Part shown: positions 47,222-55,474 of the stretch, piece by piece | Layout of the letters: each line of letters opens with the position of its first letter | Numbering within the stretch: position 1 is the stretch's first letter | Notes under the pieces: model-generated | Seen by the model: only the letters and a program-made list of their open reading frames with translations | What the model was told of the DNA's origin: nothing | Databases searched by the model: none | Source of the DNA: Geodermatophilus tzadiensis | GTDB taxonomy: Bacteria; Actinomycetota; Actinomycetes; Mycobacteriales; Geodermatophilaceae | Assembly: GCF_003002915.1 (NCBI RefSeq) | Contig: NZ_PVTG01000012.1 | Coordinates: forward strand, 62,001-126,000 | Direction: 5' to 3' | DNA: 64,000 nucleotides | Translations under genes and position numbers: made by a program

Positions 47222-47871
47222 GCGCCGCGGTCCGGATCGTGCTGGCCGACGACCAGGCGCTGGTCCGCGCCGGGCTGGCGATGGTGCTGGGCTCCGAGGA
47301 CGGCTTCACCGTGGTCGCGCAGTGCGAGGACGGCGCCGGGGTGCTGCCCGCCGTCCGGGCGCACCGGCCCGACCTGGTGCTGGTGGACGTGCGCATGCCC
47401 CGCGTGGACGGCCCCGAGGCCACCCGCCGGCTGCGGGCCGAGCCGGGCGCGCCCCCGGTCCTGACGCTGACGACGTTCGACGACGACGAGGTCCTCTGGG
47501 CCGCGCTCGACGCCGGGGCCGCGGGCTTCGTGCTCAAGGACAGCCCGGCCGAGGTGCTCGTCGAGGCCGTCCGCGCGGTCGCCGCCGGCGGCGCCTGGCT
47601 CGACCCGCGGGTGCTGCCCCGGGTGCTCGACCGGGCCCGCCGCCGCCCGGCACCGGGTGCGGGGACGGCGGTGCTCGACCGGCTCACGCCCCGCGAGGCC
47701 GACGTGCTGCGCCTGGTCTGCCGGGGGGCGAGCAACGCCGAGATCGCCGGCGCGCTGCGGATGGGGGAGCGGACGGTGAAGTCGCACGTCTCGGCGATCC
47801 TCGCCAAGCTCGGCGTCCGCGACCGCGCCGCGGCGATCGTGGCGGCCTACGACGCCGGGCTGGGCCGCTGA
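47218..47871 (+). CDS. NarL/LuxR-family response regulator
   Basis: This 217-residue regulator has a receiver domain (LADDQALVRAGLAMVL; phospho-Asp in LVLVDVRMPRVDGPEA; LTTFDDDE; VLKDSPAEVL) and a LuxR helix-turn-helix (LTPREADVLRLVCRGASNAE followed by IAGAL...VKSHVSAILAKL). The GTG start overlaps the kinase gene. Target genes are not evident. It converges with hyuB. Confidence 0.95.
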   Translation: MSAAVRIVLADDQALVRAGLAMVLGSEDGFTVVAQCEDGAGVLPAVRAHRPDLVLVDVRMPRVDGPEATRRLRAEPGAPPVLTLTTFDDDEVLWAALDAGAAGFVLKDSPAEVLVEAVRAVAAGGAWLDPRVLPRVLDRARRRPAPGAGTAVLDRLTPREADVLRLVCRGASNAEIAGALRMGERTVKSHVSAILAKLGVRDRAAAIVAAYDAGLGR

Positions 47872-47875
47872 GCGC

Positions 47876-49744
47876 TCAGAGGACGTCGAACTCGTTGCTG
47901 GTCGCGCCGCCGGAGAGCAGCGCGTACCCGGGGCCGCGGTCGAAGAACGGCTCGTCGCCGCTGCGGGCCGACCGCCGCTCCGCCCGCAGCGCGTCGGTGG
48001 CCGCCTCGTCGCACGTGCCGTCGCTGCGGAGCACCATGCCGTAGTCCTCGCGGGCGCCGGTCACGGAGACCTTGCGCCACGCGACGTCGCGCAGCACCTC
48101 CTCCACCGGGCGCTCGAGCGGGTCGCCCCACCCGCCGCCGCCCGTCGTCCGGATGCGGACGACGGTGCCGGCCGGCAGCGGCTCGGCGTCGGCGAGCGCG
48201 TCGACGTCGTGCTCGTCCGGGCCGCCGGGGTCGACGGTGACCTGGAACGGCCGTCCCGCCCGCCCGCCGTTGACGCCCCAGCAGGACAGGATCGAGCGGT
48301 CGGCGATCGACATGAAGTGCGCGTCGCGCAGCACCCGGACGTGCTTCTCGTAGCCGCAGCCGCCGCGGTAGCGGCCGGGGCCGCCGGAGTCCAGCGCCAG
48401 GCCGAGGCGCTCCACCCGCAGCGGGAACCGGCTCTCGGTGAACTCGGTGGGCAGGTTCCGCGAGTCGGGGACGACGTGGATGGTGTCCTCGCCGTCGGCG
48501 TACCAGCGCCCGCCCGAGCCGCCGCCGAGCACCTCGCGCATGAGGTAGGGGGTGCCGTCGGAGTCGGTTCCGTAGACGCCGGTGTAGCGGATCGTCTCCT
48601 GGTCGGCGGGCATGCGGCCGCCGGTGGCCTTGGCCAGCACGCCGGCCAGCACGCCGAGCAGCCGGAGGATGACGAAGGTGCGCGCGTTGGTGGGCGCCGG
48701 GAACACCGGTGTGAGCAGCGTGCCCTTCTCCGGGAAGCGCATCTCGATGAGCGGGACGACGCCCTCGTTGACGTCGAGCTCGGCCATCCGCTCCGGCGTC
48801 GCGGCGAGGTTGCGCAGGATCGGCGCCAGCCACTTCTTGAGGAAGTTGCCGTCGGCGTAGTCGCCGCAGTGGTTGATCGGCCCCTTGGCCTGCGGGCCGG
48901 TGCCGGTGAAGTCGATGACCAACGGGGTCTCGCGGCTGGAGTCCATGGTCAGCGTGATCCGCTGGCGGTGCAGCATCGGCGGGTCGACGCCGTCGTGCTC
49001 GGCGTAGTCCTCCCAGACGTAGGTGCCGTCGGGGATCTGCGACAGGATCTCCCGCCGGTAGACCTCGGTGGAGTTGGCCAGGACTGCGTCGAAGCAGGCC
49101 TCGACGGCGGCCACGCCGTAGCGGTCGAACAGCTCGCCCAGGCGGCGCGCGCCGGCCAGGCAGGCGGAGCACTCGGCGTCGAGGTCGGCGGCCAGCGAGT
49201 CGGGCATCCGCGAGTTGCGGGTCATGATCGCCAGCGCCGCCTCGTTGCGGACGCCGCGGTCCCACAGCTTGATCGGCGGGACCATCAGCCCCTCCTCGAA
49301 CACGCTGGTCGCCGCGCTCGGCATCGACCCGGGGACGGCCCCGCCGATGTCGTCGTGGTGGCCGAACGCCTGCACGAACGCGACCACGGTCGGCACGCCG
49401 TCGACGTCGGCGAAGACCGGCACGGTCACGCACAGGTCGGGCAGGTGCCCGATCCCGCCCTCGGAGAGGTAGACGTCGTTGTGGAAGAAGACGTCGCCGG
49501 GGTGCATGGTCGCCACCGGGTGGTCGCGGACCACGGGGTGCACCAGCGCGGAGTACGAGCGGCCGGTGAGCTTGCGCAGCTGCCGGTCGTGGATGCCGGC
49601 GCGGAAGTCGTGCGCGTCGCGGATCATCGGCGACCGCGACGTCCGCCCGATGGAGGTCTCGACCTCCTTCTCGATCGCGGCCAGCGTGCCGGCGACGATC
49701 TCCACGAGCACCGGGTCGGCGGGTGCCCCGTCGGTGAGGCTCAT
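47876..49744 (-). CDS. hyuB: Hydantoinase B/oxoprolinase family protein
   Basis: This 622-residue subunit starts with DPVLVEIVAGTLAAIEKEVE and contains family segments HPGDVFFHNDVYLSEGGIGH, GDYADGNFLKKW and TTGGGGWGDPLERP. The ATG overlaps the hyuA stop as ATGA, and both make an ATP-dependent hydantoinase or a related carboxylase-like complex. Length is a little above the usual 520-600. Substrate (hydantoin, oxoproline or a ketone) cannot be told. Confidence 0.93.
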   Translation of the reverse strand: MSLTDGAPADPVLVEIVAGTLAAIEKEVETSIGRTSRSPMIRDAHDFRAGIHDRQLRKLTGRSYSALVHPVVRDHPVATMHPGDVFFHNDVYLSEGGIGHLPDLCVTVPVFADVDGVPTVVAFVQAFGHHDDIGGAVPGSMPSAATSVFEEGLMVPPIKLWDRGVRNEAALAIMTRNSRMPDSLAADLDAECSACLAGARRLGELFDRYGVAAVEACFDAVLANSTEVYRREILSQIPDGTYVWEDYAEHDGVDPPMLHRQRITLTMDSSRETPLVIDFTGTGPQAKGPINHCGDYADGNFLKKWLAPILRNLAATPERMAELDVNEGVVPLIEMRFPEKGTLLTPVFPAPTNARTFVILRLLGVLAGVLAKATGGRMPADQETIRYTGVYGTDSDGTPYLMREVLGGGSGGRWYADGEDTIHVVPDSRNLPTEFTESRFPLRVERLGLALDSGGPGRYRGGCGYEKHVRVLRDAHFMSIADRSILSCWGVNGGRAGRPFQVTVDPGGPDEHDVDALADAEPLPAGTVVRIRTTGGGGWGDPLERPVEEVLRDVAWRKVSVTGAREDYGMVLRSDGTCDEAATDALRAERRSARSGDEPFFDRGPGYALLSGGATSNEFDVL

Positions 49745-51816
49745 CGGGCGGCCCTCTCGATCAGCAGGTTCCCGGACGCGTCCACGGTCGCGGCGAAGCC
49801 GGGGTGCAGCGGCACGGTCGAGCCGAACTCCTCCACGACCGCCGGGCCGCGGACGACGTCGCCGGGGGCCAGCAGCGTGCGGTCGTAGGTGGGTGTGGGC
49901 GCCCAGTCCTCGTCGAAGAGCACCGGCCGGGTGCCGGTGACGGCGCGCTCGGGTCCCCCGCTGCGGGCGGGCAGCGTCACGAGGTCGGGACGGCGGATCG
50001 GCCCGATCCCGGTGACCCGCAGGTTCACCCACTCCACGGCCTGCCGCGGGTCGTCGCGGAGGTCGTAGCCGTAGAGCTGCCGGTGCGCGGCGTGGAAGGC
50101 GGCGGCCACGTCGTCGGCGGCCGCGGCGTCGAGCTCGCCGTCGGCCACCGGCACCCGCACCTCGAAGGCCTGCCCCACGTAGCGCAGGTCCGCCGTCCGC
50201 TGCACCACCTGCACGTCGCGCGCGAAGCCCTCGCCGTCCAGCGAGGCCCGCGCGCGGTCCTCCAGGGCGGCGAACGCCGCGCGGACCCGGTCGAGGTCGA
50301 GGTCGGCGTGCCGGCTGATCGCCGTCTGCACGTGGTCGTTGCGGACGTCGACGGTCAGCAGCCCGAACGCGCTGAGGTTGCCCGGGTCGGGCGGCACGAG
50401 CGTGCGGGGCAGGCCCAGGACGTCCATCAGCCGGCAGGCCAGCAGCGAGCCGGACCCGCCGAAGGTGGTGAGCGTGAAGTCGCGGACGTCGAGGCCGCGG
50501 GCGACGGTCACCTGGCGCAGCGCGTTGGCCTGGTTCCACGCCGAGATCTCCAGGATGCCCAGCGCCGTGCGCTCCAGCGACAGCCCGAGCCGCTCGCCGA
50601 GCGAGGTCAGCCCGGCGCGGGCGGCGTCGGCCGACAGCGGGATCTCCCCGCCGAGCAGGTGCGGCGGGATCCGGCCGAGGACGACGTGCGCGTCGGTGAC
50701 CGTGGGCTCGGTGCCGCCCGACGCGTAGCACAGGGGCCCGGGGTCGGCGCCGGCCGAGCGCGGGCCGACCTTGAGCGTGCCCTCGGGCGAGAGCCAGGCG
50801 ATCGAGCCGCCCCCGGCGCCGACGGTGACGACGTCGACCATCGGGACCTTCGACGGATAGGCGCCCACCGAGCCCTCGGTGGTCAGCGCCGGCTCACCGT
50901 CGACGACCACCGTGACGTCGGTGGAGGTGCCGCCGCCGTCGCAGGTGAGCACCCGGTCGAAGCCGGCGTGGCCCGCGACCAGCGCCGCGCCCAGCGCCCC
51001 GGCGGCCGGGCCGGACAGCATCGTGGTGATCGGCTGGTGCACCACCTCCTCGGCCGAGAGCACCCCGCCGTTGCTCTTCATCACGTGGAACGGCACGCCG
51101 GGCGCCAGCGCGTCGAGCCGCTCGCGGATGCCGCGCACGTAGGCGGCCACCCGGGGCTTGACCGCGGCGTCGACCAGGGTGGTCACCGACCGCTCGTACT
51201 CGCGGTACTCGCGCAGCACCTGGCTGGAGATGCTGACGACGGCGTCGGGGTGTTCCCCGTGGAGCACGTCGAGCACGGCCCGCTCGTGGGCGTCGTCGGC
51301 GTAGGAGTGCAGCAGGCAGACGCCGATCGTGGTCACCCCGGCGTCCCGGAAGAACCGCGCCGCCGCGACGGCGTCCTCGCGGCGGAACGGGCGGACCTCG
51401 GCGCCCGTGGGGTCGAGCCGGCCCCCGACGGTGCGCACCAGGTCGGCGGGGACGATCCGCGGCGGCTTGACCCAGAAGTAGCTGTTGCCGTAGCCGTCGG
51501 GCACCGACTGGCGGGCGATCTCGAGCACCGACTCGTAGCCCTCGGTGGTGATGAACCCGATGCGGTCCAGCCTGCCCTCGAGCAGCTGGTTGGTGGCCAC
51601 CGTCGTCCCGTGGCTGACCGCGGTCACCGCGCCGCCGTCGAGGCCCATGAGGTCGAGCACCTTGCGCACGCCGGCGAGGAAGCCCTCGGCGGGGTCGGCC
51701 GGGGTGGAGGGCGTCTTGGTGGTGGTCGTCGCCCCGGTGTCCTCGTCGACGGCGACCACGTCGGTGAAGGTGCCGCCGGTGTCGATGCCGATCCGGACCC
51801 GGCGACCCCCTGCCAT
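49741..51816 (-). CDS. hyuA: Hydantoinase A/oxoprolinase family protein
   Basis: This 691-residue subunit has the ASKHA-fold ATP site IGIDTGGTFTDVVAVDEDTG, followed by SHGTTVATNQLLEGR, and the central CDGGGTSTDVTVVV and GAGGGSIAWL motifs. The C-terminal part matches hydantoinase A. It pairs with hyuB. TAAGGT at 51825-51830 (minus strand) lies eight bases before the ATG, so the mRNA should be leaderless. Confidence 0.94.
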   Translation of the reverse strand: MAGGRRVRIGIDTGGTFTDVVAVDEDTGATTTTKTPSTPADPAEGFLAGVRKVLDLMGLDGGAVTAVSHGTTVATNQLLEGRLDRIGFITTEGYESVLEIARQSVPDGYGNSYFWVKPPRIVPADLVRTVGGRLDPTGAEVRPFRREDAVAAARFFRDAGVTTIGVCLLHSYADDAHERAVLDVLHGEHPDAVVSISSQVLREYREYERSVTTLVDAAVKPRVAAYVRGIRERLDALAPGVPFHVMKSNGGVLSAEEVVHQPITTMLSGPAAGALGAALVAGHAGFDRVLTCDGGGTSTDVTVVVDGEPALTTEGSVGAYPSKVPMVDVVTVGAGGGSIAWLSPEGTLKVGPRSAGADPGPLCYASGGTEPTVTDAHVVLGRIPPHLLGGEIPLSADAARAGLTSLGERLGLSLERTALGILEISAWNQANALRQVTVARGLDVRDFTLTTFGGSGSLLACRLMDVLGLPRTLVPPDPGNLSAFGLLTVDVRNDHVQTAISRHADLDLDRVRAAFAALEDRARASLDGEGFARDVQVVQRTADLRYVGQAFEVRVPVADGELDAAAADDVAAAFHAAHRQLYGYDLRDDPRQAVEWVNLRVTGIGPIRRPDLVTLPARSGGPERAVTGTRPVLFDEDWAPTPTYDRTLLAPGDVVRGPAVVEEFGSTVPLHPGFAATVDASGNLLIERAAR

Positions 51817-51824
51817 GGCTGGTT

Positions 51825-51830
51825 ACCTTA
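51825..51830 (-). promoter_or_regulatory. -10 box TAAGGT of hyuAB
   Basis: On the minus strand TAAGGT ends eight bases before the hyuA ATG, giving a leaderless transcript. No -35 consensus was seen. Confidence 0.45.
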
Positions 51831-51864
51831 GGGCTGAGACACCTCGCCGGGGAAGCGCCGGACG

Positions 51865-52065
51865 TCAGCGCTCCGCGGGCGCGTCCTCCGGGGAGGCGGT
51901 CGAGCGGCCGGCGTCCTCGACCGCGCCCCCGGCCGGGTTCGGGCGCGCCGCGTCGTCCGCGCCGGGACGCCCGGCGCCGTCCGTGCCGGGGCCGAGGTCG
52001 GTGACCTCGTCGAAGTCGCGCAGCGCGTCGTCGGGCGCCAGGAAGGCGTCGTCGGGGCCGGTCAT
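51865..52065 (-). CDS. 66-residue acidic disordered protein
   Basis: ATG at 52065 follows GAGGGAGA. The product starts MTGPDDAFLAPDDALRDFDE, is rich in Asp, Ala, Gly and Pro, and has no hydrophobic core. It resembles the two small proteins at 45 kb in size and composition. Function unknown; a disordered stress or hydration role is only a possibility. Confidence 0.55.
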   Translation of the reverse strand: MTGPDDAFLAPDDALRDFDEVTDLGPGTDGAGRPGADDAARPNPAGGAVEDAGRSTASPEDAPAER

Positions 52066-52230
52066 GGTCTCTCCCTCGGTCGGGCGGGCGTCCCCGGTGC
52101 GTACCCCGCGGGCACGGCACACGCGCGTGACCTCACGACACGCACCCCGTGCGGGATCGACGGGGCGGGTCTCCCGTGGTGTCATGCCCAGCAGCGTGCC
52201 TCCCGGGGCGCGAGCTCGCGAGGAGGCGAC

Positions 52231-52305
52231 ATGGCGAACAGGTGCACGGCCGGCCGGGCGGCGCCCCGTCCCGCGGGGGGCGGCCACCCCGGCGCCCCGG
52301 GCTGA
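52231..52305 (+). CDS. 24-residue leader ORF directly before the PAS-GGDEF gene
   Basis: ATG at 52231 stands four bases after GAGGAGG. The 24-codon ORF (MANRCTAGRAAPRPAGG..., Arg- and Gly-rich) ends with TGA immediately followed by the GTG of the PAS-GGDEF gene. That GTG has no ribosome-binding site of its own. The arrangement points to translational coupling. It is the same length as the leader ORF at 24801-24875. Confidence 0.5.
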   Translation: MANRCTAGRAAPRPAGGGHPGAPG

Positions 52306-53166
52306 GTGGACGGCCGACTCGCCCGCGAGTTCGTCGAGGGCACCGACGCCCTCGTCTGCGTCGTCGACGCCGAGGGGCGGCTCCTGCTGGCCAACCCCGC
52401 GCTGCAGCGGTTCACGGGGCGGGCGCCCGCGGAGCTCCTCGGTCGGCTGTTCGTCGACGTCTTCGTCGTCCCCGAGCACCGCGAGCTGGCCCTCGACGCC
52501 GTGGAGCGCGCCATCCTCACCGGCCGCGCCTTTCCGCAGGAGGGCGACTGGCTGACCGCCGACGGCGGCCGGCGGCTGGTCTCCATGCAGAACAACGTCC
52601 TCGTCGACGACGCCGGCCGGCCCTACGCGGTGGCCTGCGTCGGCATCGACGTCACCGACCGGCAGCGCCGCGAGGAGCTGCTCAGCGAGCGCGCCCGCAC
52701 CGACCGGCTCACCGGCATCCCGAACCGCGGCACGTTCTTCGAGGAGCTCCAGCGCCACCTCGCACCCGACCGGCACGAGGTCTGCGGCGTGCTGTTCTGC
52801 GACCTCGACGGGTTCAAGAAGGTCAACGACGACCACGGTCACGCGGTGGGCGACGCCGTCCTGGTCGAGGTCGCGGCGCGGCTGCGCGGCCTGGGCGGGT
52901 CCGGGGACGTCGTCGCGCGGTTCGGCGGTGACGAGTTCGTGGTGCTCTGTCCCGGCTGCGAGGACGAGGAACTGGCCCGGATCGCCGAGCGCGTCGGGGC
53001 GCAGGCCGACGTCCCCCTGCCCACGGCCGCGGGCCCGCTGGTGGTCGGCATGAGCGTCGGCAGCGCCGTCGGACGTCCCGGGGAGACGCCCGACGAGGTC
53101 ATCGCCCGCGCGGACCGGTCGATGTACGGGGCCAAGACGCGGCAGCGCCGCCGGTCACGGCGCTGA
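52306..53166 (+). CDS. PAS-GGDEF diguanylate cyclase
   Basis: This 286-residue cytoplasmic protein has a PAS domain (about residues 6-120; NPALQRFTGRAPAELLGRLF) and a GGDEF domain (RTDRLTGIPNRGTFFEEL; intact GGDEF near residue 207). The inhibitory I-site is absent: the residues five before GGDEF are GSGD instead of RxxD, so feedback inhibition is not expected. Start GTG directly abuts a 24-codon leader ORF. It should make c-di-GMP in response to a PAS-bound signal. Confidence 0.95.
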   Translation: MDGRLAREFVEGTDALVCVVDAEGRLLLANPALQRFTGRAPAELLGRLFVDVFVVPEHRELALDAVERAILTGRAFPQEGDWLTADGGRRLVSMQNNVLVDDAGRPYAVACVGIDVTDRQRREELLSERARTDRLTGIPNRGTFFEELQRHLAPDRHEVCGVLFCDLDGFKKVNDDHGHAVGDAVLVEVAARLRGLGGSGDVVARFGGDEFVVLCPGCEDEELARIAERVGAQADVPLPTAAGPLVVGMSVGSAVGRPGETPDEVIARADRSMYGAKTRQRRRSRR

Positions 53167-53179
53167 TCTGCAGGGCCGG

Positions 53180-53626
53180 TCACGGCGCTGGGCGGCGGGG
53201 CCGGCCGATGCCGGTGGCGTAGAGGACGGCGAGGACCGCCCCGGAGGGCGCGAACCAGACGAACCACGGGTGGACGGCGCCGTCGGCGAGGAACGAGACG
53301 AGCGTCCAGGCCACCACGTTCACCGCGACGAGGCTGAGCCAGATCGTGCTGAGCACCCGCATGGCGGTGCCGCCGGCGGTGTCGGAGAACACCCGGTGCC
53401 GCGGGGCCGGCGGCGGCGGGGGCGGCGGCTCGGGCAGGTCCCGGGTGATGCGGTCGAGCTCGCCGCGGGTGCGGGCCGCCCAGACCGCGCGCGCCCGCTC
53501 GTCGAACTCGGCCAGGTCGAGCTGGCCGTGCCCCACCGCCCGGCGCAGCCGCTCCTGCACGGCGCTGCGCTCGACGTCGGAGACCCGCAGTTCCTCGGCA
53601 CGGACCGGTTCACCCATGCCCGGCAT
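53180..53626 (-). CDS. DUF1707 domain protein with 2TM region
   Basis: This 148-residue protein has an N-terminal DUF1707 domain (ELRVSDVERSAVQERLRRAV, GQLDLAEFDERARAVWAART), a proline run and two C-terminal helices (about residues 88-110 and 118-138). DUF1707 proteins are common in actinobacterial envelopes and have unknown function. Either of two ATGs three codons apart could start it. Confidence 0.88.
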   Translation of the reverse strand: MPGMGEPVRAEELRVSDVERSAVQERLRRAVGHGQLDLAEFDERARAVWAARTRGELDRITRDLPEPPPPPPPAPRHRVFSDTAGGTAMRVLSTIWLSLVAVNVVAWTLVSFLADGAVHPWFVWFAPSGAVLAVLYATGIGRPRRPAP

Positions 53627-53683
53627 CGTGGCACCGGCGGCCGCCTCCCGGGGTCCGTCGTCCGGTGGACGGCGGGGTAGCGG

Positions 53684-54772
53684 TCAGCTGAGCTCGACGG
53701 CCTTCAGCCGGGCGCCGCGGGCGGCGGCCAGCCGCTCGGCCTGCTCGCCGACCGCCGCCCGGAGCGCGGAGGACACCGGCACCCAGGGGTCGACGGCCAC
53801 GGTCAGCGACGCCCCGGACTTCCGCGGCCGCCACAGCCCGGCCAGCTCGCCGTCGTGCAGCACCGCGCCGGGCCGGCCGAGCGTGGGCCAGGTGGCCTTC
53901 CGCCGCGCGGGGTCGGCGACCAGCGTCTCGCGGTCGCGGGCCTGCAGGAGGAGGTCGAACGGGCCGAGCAGCCGGGTGACCGCCGGCGCGGGCGCGCCCG
54001 GCCGCTCGGCGTCCGCGGCGAGCAGCCAGCGCCGCTCGCCGTCCACGTCGACCTCGACGACGTCCTGGGGCCAGTGGGCCCGGACCTCGCTCACCGGCGC
54101 GTCGAGGTAGCCGGCCACGTGCTGCGGGGTGGCCGGGCCGAGCAGGTGCAGGTACGCGCGGACGACGTCGAGCCGCTCCGGCACGGTGTCCGCCGGTGCG
54201 AACCCCAGGATCGGCTGGAGCACCGGCGGCGAGGTGCCCGGCTGCAGCTCCAGCCCCGCGCGCAGCGCCGCCAGCCGGAACGGCTGCTCGTACAGGTGCA
54301 CCGCGTCACAGGGGCGGCAGTACCGGTTGTAGGGAGCCTCCATCGCGTCGGACAGCCGCCGCGACATCTCGCCCTTGACCGTCGGCGCGGTCACGATCTC
54401 CCGCATCTGCCCGGCGATCCGGTCCAGCGCGGTCAGCACCGGGATGCCCGCGGCCTTCAGCGGCCGGGCCGCGTCGAACACCCGCTTGGCCGCGTCGGCC
54501 TCGGAGAACGGCGCGGTCGCGGTGGCCACGGCGGGCAGGTCGGCGCGGCGGTACAGGTGCGGGGCGCCGCGCAGGGTCCAGACGGTCGCCAGCTCCCCGG
54601 GTCCCGGGACGGCGCCGCGGTTGGCCAACGCCCACAGCCCACCGTCGGGCCCGGTGTCCTGCACCCCGAGGTCGAGGACGGCGGTGTCGGCGACCGTGCC
54701 GGTGTCGCGGTCCAGCTGCTGCGTGGCGACGCGGAGGGCCAGCACGTCCCGGGCGGTCGCGGAGGAGGGCAC
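53684..54772 (-). CDS. Winged-helix DNA-binding domain protein (AlkZ/YcaQ-like)
   Basis: This 362-residue protein belongs to the HTH_42 winged-helix family that includes the AlkZ/YcaQ interstrand crosslink glycosylases: WALANRGAVPGPGELATVWT, LRGAPHLYRRADLPAV and LLGPFDLLLQARDRETLV. The family's QxQ/QxD catalytic motif is not obvious here, so repair activity is uncertain. GTG at 54772 begins the recognisable domain. Confidence 0.8.
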   Translation of the reverse strand: MPSSATARDVLALRVATQQLDRDTGTVADTAVLDLGVQDTGPDGGLWALANRGAVPGPGELATVWTLRGAPHLYRRADLPAVATATAPFSEADAAKRVFDAARPLKAAGIPVLTALDRIAGQMREIVTAPTVKGEMSRRLSDAMEAPYNRYCRPCDAVHLYEQPFRLAALRAGLELQPGTSPPVLQPILGFAPADTVPERLDVVRAYLHLLGPATPQHVAGYLDAPVSEVRAHWPQDVVEVDVDGERRWLLAADAERPGAPAPAVTRLLGPFDLLLQARDRETLVADPARRKATWPTLGRPGAVLHDGELAGLWRPRKSGASLTVAVDPWVPVSSALRAAVGEQAERLAAARGARLKAVELS

Positions 54773-54904
54773 GCGGGCACGGTAGGGGGAGCGGCCGACG
54801 AGTGTGCCCCTGCCGGGCCCTCGGGGACCGCGGTGGGCCCGGCAGGGGCACAGTCGCCCGGTTCCGGGTCGTGCAGGGGTGGGCCGTCCGGGGTCCGGGG
54901 CGCC

Positions 54905-54910
54905 TAGCCT
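54905..54910 (+). promoter_or_regulatory. -10 box TAGCCT of the GNAT gene
   Basis: TAGCCT lies six bases before the GTG at 54917, implying a leaderless mRNA. Confidence 0.45.
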
Positions 54911-54916
54911 GGCGCG

Positions 54917-55471
54917 GTGCTCGACGGGGCGGTGACCTTCCGACCGCTGACGCGCGCCGACCTCGGCCTGCTGGCGCGGTGGCTGGCGGAGCCGCTGGTC
55001 GCCCGCTGGTGGGCGCACCGGACGACGCCCGAGGCGGTCGAGGCCGACTTCGGCCCGTGCATCGACGGCACGGACCCGGCCGAGGTGCTGCTCGCGCTCG
55101 CCGGCGGCCGCCCGTTCGGGCTGGTGCAGCGCTACCGCATCGCCGACTTCCCGGAGTACGTCGCCGAGCTGTCGGCGGTGGTCGACGTGCCTCCGCGGGC
55201 GCTGTCGATCGACTACCTGATCGGCGAGCCCGACGTGCGCGGCGGGGGAGCGGGGACGGCGATGCTGCGGGCCCTCGTCGCCGACTGCTGGACGGCGTAC
55301 CCGGATGCCGACGCCGTCCTGGTGCCGGTGGCCGCGGGCAACGTCGCGTCGTGGAAGGCGCTGGAGAAGGCCGGCTTCACCCGGGTCGCGGAGGGACCGC
55401 TCACGCCGGACAACCCGGTCGACCCGCCCGACCACGTCGTCTCCCTGCTGCGCCGGCCGCCCGGCGCGTGA
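54917..55471 (+). CDS. GNAT acetyltransferase (AAC(6')-like)
   Basis: This 184-residue N-acetyltransferase has FRPLTRADLGLLARWLAEP and RWW at the N-terminus, IDYLIGEPDVRGGGAGTAML (the acetyl-CoA loop is RGGGAGT) and NVASWKALEKAGF. This pattern is shared by AAC(6')-type aminoglycoside acetyltransferases and IucB/RimJ-like siderophore acetyltransferases. The substrate cannot be settled by sequence. GTG start at 54917, leaderless. Confidence 0.9.
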   Translation: MLDGAVTFRPLTRADLGLLARWLAEPLVARWWAHRTTPEAVEADFGPCIDGTDPAEVLLALAGGRPFGLVQRYRIADFPEYVAELSAVVDVPPRALSIDYLIGEPDVRGGGAGTAMLRALVADCWTAYPDADAVLVPVAAGNVASWKALEKAGFTRVAEGPLTPDNPVDPPDHVVSLLRRPPGA

Positions 55472-55474
55472 GGG

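Noticed and set aside
51817-51840. Iron-box-like ACCTTAGGG in the hyuA promoter
   Set aside because: Only one half resembles a DtxR-family box and it is explained by the -10 hexamer.
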